Source of the DNA: Actinomycetes bacterium
GTDB lineage: Bacteria; Actinomycetota; Acidimicrobiia; Acidimicrobiales; Palsa-688
Assembly: GCA_021850325.1 (NCBI GenBank)
Contig: JAJZMF010000002.1
Location: forward strand, 1 to 46,225
Direction: 5' to 3'
Length of the DNA stretch: 46,225 nt
The stretch's first letter is position 1, and each line of letters starts with the position of its first letter. This document shows, piece after piece, positions 23,739 through 30,318 of the stretch. The notes below the pieces were generated by a model, which worked only from the letters and a program-made list of their open reading frames with translations, did no database searches and was not told where the DNA came from. The translations under genes and the position numbers were made by a program.

Positions 23739-25178
23739 CACCCGGCGGGGCCCGAGGGGCCGGGGCGGGACGGCCTCGCCGGTGGCCCCGGCCAGGGGTA
23801 CCCGGGCCACCACGACCGTGCCCCGGCCCGGGGCCGAGGAGACCTCCAGTGCCCCTCCGAGCAGGCGGGCCCTCTCTGCCATCCCCACCAGGCCCAGGTG
23901 GGAGGTGCTGACGGCCTCCTCGTGGGCGGCGGCCACGTCGAAGCCCGCCCCGTCGTCGGCCACCTCCAGGACCAGTCCGTCCTCGCCGGCGCGCAGCGAG
24001 ACCACCAGGCGGCCGGCCCGGGCATGGCGACGGGCGTTGGTGGTGGCCTCCTGGGCGATGCGGAAGACCCCGAGCTCGACATCGGCCGGGAAGCGGCCCG
24101 GGGCCCCGGCCAGGTCCAGGTGCGCGCTCAGGCCCGGCTCGGCCTCCTCCAGGTCCCGGACCAGGGTGGAAAGGGCAGCGGACAGGCCCAGCTGGTCCAG
24201 GGTGGGCGGCCGCAGGCCCCGTGACAGGCGCCGCAGGCTGCCCGCGGCATCGAGGGTGTGCTGGCGTGCCCGGCCCAGGCCCTCCACCACCGGCGAGGGC
24301 AGGTCGGGCGAGCCGCTCAGGCGCTCCAACTGGCGGGCCACGGCGAGGAAGATCTGCAGGGGCTCGTCGTGCAGCTCGCGGGCCAGCCGGCGCCGTTCGT
24401 CCTCCTCGGCCCGAACCACGACACCGGCGTACCACTGCGCCCGCCGGGCCTCGGAACGTTCCTCGGTCACGTCCTCCAGGGCCACCTGCACGGCGGCCTC
24501 GTCCGTGCCGGGCTGGAGCTCCACCACCTCCACCCGGTAGTCCCGCCCGTCGGGCAGGCTGATGCGGCGCCGGCCGTCGCCCGCCTGCAGGCCCAGGGTG
24601 GCCAGCACGGCCTCGGCCGAGCGGCCGACCAGGTCCGGGCCGAGCAGGGCGCAGGCGGCGGCGTTGGCCTCCCGCACCCGGTGCCCGGAGTCCAGCAGGA
24701 GCAGGGGCGACCGGCTCGACTCGAACATGTGGCGGTAACGGGCCTCGGTGGCCAGGCGGGCGGCCGTGGCCCGGTCGGAACCGGCCCGGGCGCGGCGCTC
24801 GGCCTCGATGCGCTGGCCCACGAAGAAGGCCACGAAGTCGACCAGGGCCAGCTCGACCAGGTCACTGCCCACATGGCCCCGGTCGTGGGGCAACAACAGG
24901 TCGGGCAGCCACAGCACGGTGGCCCACAGGCTGGTGGCGGCGGAGCCCGCCAGGCCGTAGCGGCTGGCGGCGTAAGCCACGGGGATGATGAGCAGGGCCA
25001 CGGGCAGGCCCCCGGGGAAGGCCCGGACCTCCAACGAGACGTCTATATCTGCGGCCAGGTGGGCCACCGCGATCGCCACCACCACGGCCTGCACCACCCA
25101 GAAGCCCTTCTGGGCGAAGGGCGGGTGCAGGGCGCTGTCCAGGCTGGCCCGGGTGGCCTCCCCCCGGCCCGGGCTCAC
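23664..25178 (-). CDS. NarL-system sensor histidine kinase (HisKA_3), membrane-bound with PAS
   Basis: A 504-aa kinase. Residues about 25-122 form three to four membrane helices. A basic linker and PAS domain follow (RYRHMFESSRSPLLLLDSGHRVREANAAACALLG, 148-180). The HisKA_3 dimerisation helix RRRLARELHDEPLQ carries H270. The HATPase domain has FRIAQEATTNARRHA (N box), LEVADDGAGFD (G1) and HLGLVGMAERARLLGG (G2). It autophosphorylates and passes phosphate to the NarL-type regulator upstream; GTG 25178 overlaps that regulator's stop as GTGA. The C-terminal 40 residues are Pro/Gly-rich, and the 3' end overlaps the Rrf2 gene antisense. The membrane portion has no large extracytoplasmic domain, suggesting membrane or internal redox sensing via PAS. 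Confidence 0.92.
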   Translation of the reverse strand: MSPGRGEATRASLDSALHPPFAQKGFWVVQAVVVAIAVAHLAADIDVSLEVRAFPGGLPVALLIIPVAYAASRYGLAGSAATSLWATVLWLPDLLLPHDRGHVGSDLVELALVDFVAFFVGQRIEAERRARAGSDRATAARLATEARYRHMFESSRSPLLLLDSGHRVREANAAACALLGPDLVGRSAEAVLATLGLQAGDGRRRISLPDGRDYRVEVVELQPGTDEAAVQVALEDVTEERSEARRAQWYAGVVVRAEEDERRRLARELHDEPLQIFLAVARQLERLSGSPDLPSPVVEGLGRARQHTLDAAGSLRRLSRGLRPPTLDQLGLSAALSTLVRDLEEAEPGLSAHLDLAGAPGRFPADVELGVFRIAQEATTNARRHARAGRLVVSLRAGEDGLVLEVADDGAGFDVAAAHEEAVSTSHLGLVGMAERARLLGGALEVSSAPGRGTVVVARVPLAGATGEAVPPRPLGPRRVSGLPAGPGELPGGSRPLQAAGQVP

Positions 25179-25936
25179 GCCGGCCGCCTCCCCGACGGCC
25201 GGTAACCATGCGGCATGTCGGCCAGGTTGTTGTCCAGGGCGAACAGGGTCGCCTCGGTGCGCGAGCCCACGCCCAGCTTGGACAGCACGCTCGACACGTG
25301 CCCCTCCACGGTGCGCACCGACAGGCCCAGCTCGGCCGCTATGGCCTTGTTGGACAGGCCCCGGGCCAGGAGGCGCAGGATGGCAGCCTCCCGGGCCGTC
25401 AGCGCCCCGGCCTCCTCGGCCACCGCCTGACGCGCCCGGGGCGGACGGGCCACCCGCCCCGAGACCGCCCGGTCCAGGACGAAGACCCCGGCCGCCACGG
25501 CCCGCACGGCGTCGACCAGCTCCCGGGAGGTCGCCGTCTTCAACAGGTAGCCCCCCACGCCGATCTCGAAAGCCTCGGCCACGTAGGCGTAGTCGTCGTA
25601 GGCGGTCACGATGAGCACGGCCACCGGGCTGCCCCGCATGGCCAGCTCCCGGGCCAGGTCGAGGCCGCTCGGGCCGGGGAGGTTGATGTCCACCACGGCC
25701 ACGTGGGGGTGCAGGCGCTCGACCAGCTCCAGGGCCTCGGCGGCACTGCCGGCCTGGCCCACGACCTCTATGTCCTCCCAGGCCTCGAGCACCTGGCAGG
25801 TGCCCTCCGCCACCAGGGCGTGGTCGTCCACCACGAGCACCCGGGTGCCCGGTCCGGGCCGGGCTGGGCCTGTGCCGTCAAGGGCCCGGGGGCCGGGGCC
25901 TGCCTGGCGGTCGACCTGGTCGACGATGGCCGTCAC
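25175..25936 (-). CDS. NarL/FixJ-family response regulator
   Basis: A 253-aa regulator. The receiver domain is TRVLVVDDHALVAEG (acidic D37/D38), with phospho-acceptor D83 in VAVVDINLPGPSGLDLA, T/S switch LIVTAYDDYAYV and LKTATS (conserved Lys). The LuxR-type DNA-binding domain is LTAREAAILRLLARGLSNKAIAAELGLSVRTVEGHVSSVLSKLG. A 30-residue Gly/Pro-rich extension precedes the receiver. GTG 25936 has AAGGAGG 5-7 nt upstream. It is co-transcribed with its kinase and divergent from the iron-sulfur operon; repeats in the shared intergenic region are candidate binding sites. Confidence 0.93.
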   Translation of the reverse strand: MTAIVDQVDRQAGPGPRALDGTGPARPGPGTRVLVVDDHALVAEGTCQVLEAWEDIEVVGQAGSAAEALELVERLHPHVAVVDINLPGPSGLDLARELAMRGSPVAVLIVTAYDDYAYVAEAFEIGVGGYLLKTATSRELVDAVRAVAAGVFVLDRAVSGRVARPPRARQAVAEEAGALTAREAAILRLLARGLSNKAIAAELGLSVRTVEGHVSSVLSKLGVGSRTEATLFALDNNLADMPHGYRPSGRRPA

Positions 25937-26084
25937 TACGCCCTCCTTCCACGCGTCGCTACCTACTCGACTCCTGCGCTCTAAGTATAGCTACGTACTT
26001 GACGTAGGTGGAACTACTCATATATGTTGGCAACCAAGTAGGAACACCTACTCCGAGATGAGTACAAACACGGAGGTCGTCACC
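25937..26084. promoter_or_regulatory. Divergent promoter region of the iron-sulfur operon with repeated CTAC/AGTA sites
   Basis: An AT-rich island in an otherwise GC-rich window. It contains two direct repeats CTAC[C/G]TACT (25959-25967 and 25991-25999, exactly 32 bp apart). Two perfect inverted repeats follow: CTACGT-5-ACGTAG (25991-26007) and AGTAGG-4-CCTACT (26037-26052). A promoter-like TTGACG (25999-26004), 16 nt, TATATG (26021-26026) points to the iron-sulfur genes, its -35 lying within the first inverted repeat. These are candidate sites for the adjacent response regulator and/or the Rrf2 protein. Confidence 0.6.
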
Positions 26085-27653
26085 ATGTCACTCACGACCG
26101 AAGGCCCGCCGGCCACCGAGGTGGCCGAGGCCGCACCGCCCCGGCTGGGGGCCCCGGTACGGTTGGCACCCCCCGTTCGCAAGGGCATGGACCGCCGCTT
26201 CGGCGCCTCCGACCCCCAGCCGGGGCTCGACGTGGCCCGCAACCCCAAGCTGGCCCGCCTGATGCGTGACCGCAGGTTCCAGTTCCTGCTCGTGCTGCCC
26301 AACCAGATCGTCTTCTGGACGGTCATCTTCGTCGGCTTCATGGGCACCGCCGTGCCCGGCCTCAACTTCGGCACGGCCATCACCTGGTACGTGTGGTTCT
26401 GCCTGGTGTTCGTGATGATGGTCGTCGTCGGCCGGGCCTGGTGCTCGATGTGCCCCTTCGGCGGGTTCGCCGAGTGGATCCAGCGCCGGACGCTCTTCCA
26501 GCGCACGCAGAAGGCGCTCGGCCTGGGCCGCAAGTTCCCCGAGCCCCTGGCCCGCATGGGCTTCCTGATCCCGGTGGCCAGCTTCCTGCTGCTCACCTGG
26601 ATCGAGGAGTTCTTCAACATCGCCGGCCCCGGCAACCCCGCCGACACCTCGTTCATGGTCATCGGCATCGTGCTCTCGGCCCTCACCTTCTTCCTCGTCT
26701 TCGAGCGGCGCAGCTTCTGCCGCTACGTCTGCCCCCTCACCACCCTGATCGGCACCGTGGGCTCCATGGGCTCGGTGGCCGGCTTCCGCACCCGGGACCG
26801 TGAGGTCTGCCTCGGCTGCAAGACCAAGGACTGCATGCGGGGCAGCGAGGCCGGGTTCGGCTGCCCCTGGTACACCTGGCCGGGCAGCGCCGACTCCAAC
26901 CTCTACTGCGGCCTGTGCACCGAGTGCTACAAGTCCTGCCCCGAGGACAACATCGGCCTGTTCCTCCAGAAGCCCCTCACCTCGGTGGTGGCGCCCGCCC
27001 GGCGCCGGGCCGACGTGGCCTGGGGCATCGCCCTGCTGTGGGGCCTCGTGCTCTACCAGCAGGTGAACGCCACCAACGTGTTCAACACCCTGGACAACAA
27101 GCTCAACTCGGCGCTGGCCTTCCCCCACTACCCCAACCCGCTGGACTACCTCGGCCTCATCGTGCTGGGCGCCCTCAGCATCGCCGCTGCCGCCTTCGTG
27201 ATCGGCCGCCTGTTCGGCACCGGGGCCGTCCCCCGGCGCTCGGGCAAGACCTTCATCGACCGCATGACCCCCTTCCGGGCCTACTTCCTCCCCATGGCCT
27301 ACGGGCTGGTCCCCGTGGTCGGCGCCGACTACTTCGCCCGCCAGCTGCCGAAGTTCTTCAAGTCCTCGCCCCGGGTACTGCCCGCGGCGGCCCACATCTT
27401 CGGCTTCTCCTCCACCCGCTCGTCGCTCTACAGCGTCCGGCTCCTCAACAACGGCTGGATCGTCTACGTGCAGGTGGCCATCATCGCCCTGGGCACGCTG
27501 GCCGCCCTGTGGTCCACCCTGCGCATCACCAACCGTGAGCTGGTGCCCCTGAGCCGCTCGGCGCTCGGCGCCCGGGTCGCCACGCTCAGCTTCGTCGCCG
27601 CCTGCGGCGCCGCGGCAGCCGTCCTGTACGTCCTCATGCACGCCGCCAACTAG
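26085..27653 (+). CDS. NosR/NapH-like membrane iron-sulfur (4Fe-4S) protein
   Basis: A 522-aa integral membrane protein with about six or seven helices. The two CxxxCP motifs typical of NosR/NapH/CcoG proteins are WCSMCPFGG (near residue 119) and FCRYVCPLTT (near 211). Soluble cluster-binding cysteines follow: CLGCKTKDCMRG (about 241-252) and CGLCTECYKSCPED (about 274-287). Such proteins move electrons between the quinone pool and cytoplasmic or periplasmic redox partners. ATG 26085 (MSLTTEG) is chosen for GGAGG 8 nt upstream; ATG 26058 is an alternative nine codons earlier. The next gene follows after 23 nt. No reductase partner such as NosZ or NapA is present, so the electron acceptor is unknown. 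Confidence 0.85.
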   Translation: MSLTTEGPPATEVAEAAPPRLGAPVRLAPPVRKGMDRRFGASDPQPGLDVARNPKLARLMRDRRFQFLLVLPNQIVFWTVIFVGFMGTAVPGLNFGTAITWYVWFCLVFVMMVVVGRAWCSMCPFGGFAEWIQRRTLFQRTQKALGLGRKFPEPLARMGFLIPVASFLLLTWIEEFFNIAGPGNPADTSFMVIGIVLSALTFFLVFERRSFCRYVCPLTTLIGTVGSMGSVAGFRTRDREVCLGCKTKDCMRGSEAGFGCPWYTWPGSADSNLYCGLCTECYKSCPEDNIGLFLQKPLTSVVAPARRRADVAWGIALLWGLVLYQQVNATNVFNTLDNKLNSALAFPHYPNPLDYLGLIVLGALSIAAAAFVIGRLFGTGAVPRRSGKTFIDRMTPFRAYFLPMAYGLVPVVGADYFARQLPKFFKSSPRVLPAAAHIFGFSSTRSSLYSVRLLNNGWIVYVQVAIIALGTLAALWSTLRITNRELVPLSRSALGARVATLSFVAACGAAAAVLYVLMHAAN

Positions 27654-27676
27654 GCCCAGGTAAGGAGAGCTCTGCA

Positions 27677-29968
27677 ATGGCAATAATGGAGCCACAGCTA
27701 CGCCAGGCGGACCAGCCGGACCAGGCGGGCAGACGCCCCCAGGCCTCCCCCACGGGGGCGCAGCCCGTGGTCAGCGTCCTCACCGACCGCTGCGCCGGCT
27801 GCCAGGAGTGCGTCGTCCGCTGCCCCGTCGGGGCCCTGGCCATGGACACCGACCTCTGGGTGGCCGAGGCCGACAGCTCGCTGTGCGTGGGCTGCCGCCA
27901 GTGCACCCGGACCTGCCCCTTCAGCGCCATCACCGTCGAGGGGCCGGCCCTGGTGGCCCCCCGTGCCCCCCTGCACGAGGAGCACGCCAACGTGGTGCTG
28001 GGCGACTTCGCCGAGACCCGCCACGGCTTCGCCTCACTGGCCGAGGCCATGGCCGAGGCCAACCGCTGCCTCAACTGCCCCGACCCCACCTGCACCAGGG
28101 GCTGCCCCGCCCACAACGACATCCCCGGGTTCATCGCCGCCGTGCGCCGGGGCGACCTGGCCGGCGCCCACCAGGTGCTGCGGGCCACCTCGGTCCTGCC
28201 CGACGTCTGCTCCCGGGTGTGCAACCAGGCCGCCCAGTGCGAGGGCGCCTGCACCTGGTCCCTGGCCGGTGGCCAGGCCGTGTCCATCGGGCGCCTGGAG
28301 CGCTTCATCACCGACAACGCTCCCGTGCCCCCGCCCTCCCGGCAGGACGCCGGGGAGGGCGCCGGCCTCCGGGTGGCCGTGGTGGGCTCGGGCCCGGCCG
28401 GGGCGGGTGCCTCGTGGGCCCTGCTGGAGGCGGGCGCCTCGGTCACCGTCTACGAGAAGGACGCCACCCCGGGCGGCCTGTGCAACTGGGGCATCCCCGA
28501 CTTCACCCTGCCCGCCCCGGTGGCCTCCCGCCCCTGGGACCAGCTGGTGGCCGCGGGCGTCGACCTGCGCTGCCGGTCCGAGGTGGGGCCCGAGCAGCTG
28601 GACGAGATGCTGGAGGCCTACGACGCCGTCGTCCTGGCCCACGGCGCCGGCGACCCGCTGCGCCTGGGCGTGGAGGGGGCCAACCTGGCCGGTGTGGTGG
28701 ACGCCACCATGTTCCTGAAGGGGGCCAAGGAGGCCCTGGAGCCCGGCAGTGAGCCCGGGGCCTTCCTGGCCTCGCTCGGCCTGTCGGCGCCCAGCGCGGC
28801 GGCGGGGACGGCGGTCAACGGCCACGGCCCGCGCGTCCTGGTCCTCGGTGCCGGCAACACGGCCATGGACGTGGCCCGCACGGCCCGGCGGCTGGGCTGC
28901 CAGGCGGTGTGCGTCGACTGGGTCGACGAGCGCTACGCCCTGGCCCGTCCGGACGAGGTGGCCGAGGCCCGCCAGGAGGGCGTCGACGTCCGCTTCCTGC
29001 GCACGGTGAGCACCCTGGAGGGCGACAGTGCCGGGCGGGTGCGGGTGGCCCGCCTGGCCACCACCGAGCAGGCCAGCGCCGCCCAGCGGCCCAAGGTCCT
29101 CTCCGGGCCGCCCGACGAGCTCAAGGTGGACCTGGTGGTCATGGCCATGGGCTACCGGTTGGAGGCCCGCTTCGCCCAACTGCTGCCCGGGACACCGGTG
29201 CGCAAGGTCGACGACCGGGTCCCCGACCGCCAGTGGCTGGCCAGCGGTGTCCTGGCCGCCCCCTCGGCCTCCAACGCCCCCGTGGGCCGGCTCTCGCTGG
29301 GCCGGGAGGTGGCGCTCGAAGCCGCCATGTTCCCCCTGCGCCCCCGGGTGTGGGTGGCCGGTGACGCCCTGACCGGGCCGTCCACCGTGGTGGAGGCCAT
29401 GGCCCAGGGCCGCCGGGCAGCCATCGCCCTGCTCCAGGCCCAGCCCCGGCGCCCGCATGCCACGACCCGGCGCGGAGACGCCTCGGGCGGGGACAAGGCT
29501 GCGCCCAGGCGCCGCCTGCGGGCCCTGGTGTGCTACCAGAGCGCCGGCGGGCACACCGCGGCCGTGGCCGAGGAGGTGGGCCGGGGCCTCGCCGCACAGG
29601 GCATGGAGGTCACCACGCTCCCCCTGGTCAAGGTGGGGGCTGCCGACATGGCGGCAGCCGACGTGATGGTGGTCGGCTCGTGGACCGAGGGCATGGTCGT
29701 GGCCAAGGTCCACCCGGCCAAGGCGGCCAGGACCTGGTTGGAGCACCTGCCCCGGATCGCGGGCAAGCAGGTGGCCGTGTTCTGCACCTACGGGGTGGCG
29801 CCCAAGGGCACGGTGGCCGAGATGCGCAGCCTGCTCGAGGCCAAGGGGGCCACGGTGCTGGCCGAAGCGGCCTTCGGCGGCCACGGCTCGTCGGGCCGGG
29901 CGGCCGAGAAGGCAGCAGTGCCCGTCTTCGCCCAGAAGGTCGCCCAGGCGGTGGCGGCCCGGGCCTGA
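27677..29968 (+). CDS. Ferredoxin - GltD-like FAD/NAD(P) oxidoreductase - flavodoxin fusion protein
   Basis: A 763-aa multidomain flavoprotein. Residues about 35-95 are a two-cluster ferredoxin (CAGCQECVVRCPVGAL and CVGCRQCTRTCPFSAI). Residues about 120-225 are the Fer4_20-type helical domain of GltD/DPD (CLNCPDPTCTRGCPAHNDIPGF ... CSRVCNQAAQCEGACTW). Residues about 230-590 hold FAD (VVGSGPAGAGASWALLEAGASVTVYEK) and NAD(P) (VLVLGAGNTAMDVARTARRLG) sites, ending VWVAGDALTGPSTVVEAMAQG. Residues about 614-763 are flavodoxin-like (LVCYQSAGGHTAAVAEEVG ... VVGSWTEGMVVAKVHP). It should pass electrons from NAD(P)H through FAD and Fe-S to FMN, or the reverse. ATG 27677 has AAGGAGA 9 nt upstream. The preceding membrane protein is the likely partner. 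Confidence 0.88.
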   Translation: MAIMEPQLRQADQPDQAGRRPQASPTGAQPVVSVLTDRCAGCQECVVRCPVGALAMDTDLWVAEADSSLCVGCRQCTRTCPFSAITVEGPALVAPRAPLHEEHANVVLGDFAETRHGFASLAEAMAEANRCLNCPDPTCTRGCPAHNDIPGFIAAVRRGDLAGAHQVLRATSVLPDVCSRVCNQAAQCEGACTWSLAGGQAVSIGRLERFITDNAPVPPPSRQDAGEGAGLRVAVVGSGPAGAGASWALLEAGASVTVYEKDATPGGLCNWGIPDFTLPAPVASRPWDQLVAAGVDLRCRSEVGPEQLDEMLEAYDAVVLAHGAGDPLRLGVEGANLAGVVDATMFLKGAKEALEPGSEPGAFLASLGLSAPSAAAGTAVNGHGPRVLVLGAGNTAMDVARTARRLGCQAVCVDWVDERYALARPDEVAEARQEGVDVRFLRTVSTLEGDSAGRVRVARLATTEQASAAQRPKVLSGPPDELKVDLVVMAMGYRLEARFAQLLPGTPVRKVDDRVPDRQWLASGVLAAPSASNAPVGRLSLGREVALEAAMFPLRPRVWVAGDALTGPSTVVEAMAQGRRAAIALLQAQPRRPHATTRRGDASGGDKAAPRRRLRALVCYQSAGGHTAAVAEEVGRGLAAQGMEVTTLPLVKVGAADMAAADVMVVGSWTEGMVVAKVHPAKAARTWLEHLPRIAGKQVAVFCTYGVAPKGTVAEMRSLLEAKGATVLAEAAFGGHGSSGRAAEKAAVPVFAQKVAQAVAARA

Positions 29969-29974
29969 GGGGCC

Positions 29975-30003
29975 CGGCCCGGCAGCGGGGGGCTGCCGGG
30001 CCG
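29975..30003 (+). terminator. 12-bp GC hairpin after the redox operon
   Basis: CGGCCCGGCAGC (29975-29986) pairs perfectly with GCTGCCGGGCCG (29992-30003) around a GGGGG loop, six nt after the fusion-gene stop; TTACCC follows. A likely transcription terminator. Confidence 0.65.
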
Positions 30004-30089
30004 TTACCCGCGTTCGGTTGCTGTAGTCCCCTGGGGAGCGGCCCAGCCCCGCGCTGGGCCGCTCCCCAGGGGCTCGGTCAAGGGGTAAC
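30003..30089. repeat. Nested inverted repeat with a perfect 20-bp stem
   Basis: CCCCTGGGGAGCGGCCCAGC (30028-30047) is fully complementary to 30053-30072 with a 5-nt loop. An outer 7-bp stem GTTACCC (30003-30009) / GGGTAAC (30083-30089) encloses it. A third hairpin (CACGGGGC/GCCCCGTG, 30114-30136) follows. It lies between the end of the redox operon and the end of a convergent acyltransferase gene. It may be a bidirectional terminator, a repeat-family element or a structured RNA. Confidence 0.65.
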
Positions 30090-30318
30090 CGAGCCTGCGA
30101 ACGGGCTGTCCCGCACGGGGCCAGCGCTGCCCCGTGGCGGCACTTGGCGGGGCCAGGACCGACAAGGACCAGGCTAAAGGGCCCACAATGGGGTACCGGC
30201 GGGCGGGCAGCATATCCGTACAAGCTCGGACACAGCCGCACCCAAGTGGTCCCACCTACCCCGGGGCTGGCCCGGGCCGGGCCAGGGCGTCAGGCCCGGG
30301 CAGCCACCGGCGCCGAGG

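Larger units (their letters stand above)
29969..30318. other. Convergent intergenic region (350 bp)
   Basis: It contains the three hairpins described here and no recognisable gene. The remaining roughly 180 bp up to the acyltransferase stop hold nothing else identifiable. Confidence 0.5.

Noticed and set aside
26058-26084. ATG 26058 as start of the membrane iron-sulfur protein
   Set aside because: It has no ribosome site, while ATG 26085 has GGAGG at 8 nt; kept as an alternative only.
28034-30241. Long minus-strand open frame (about 735 codons) opposite the ferredoxin-flavoprotein fusion gene
   Set aside because: Its translation is Gly/His/Pro/Ala-rich with no family motif, whereas the plus strand encodes clear Cys motifs and nucleotide-binding sites. 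It is a GC-rich antisense shadow.
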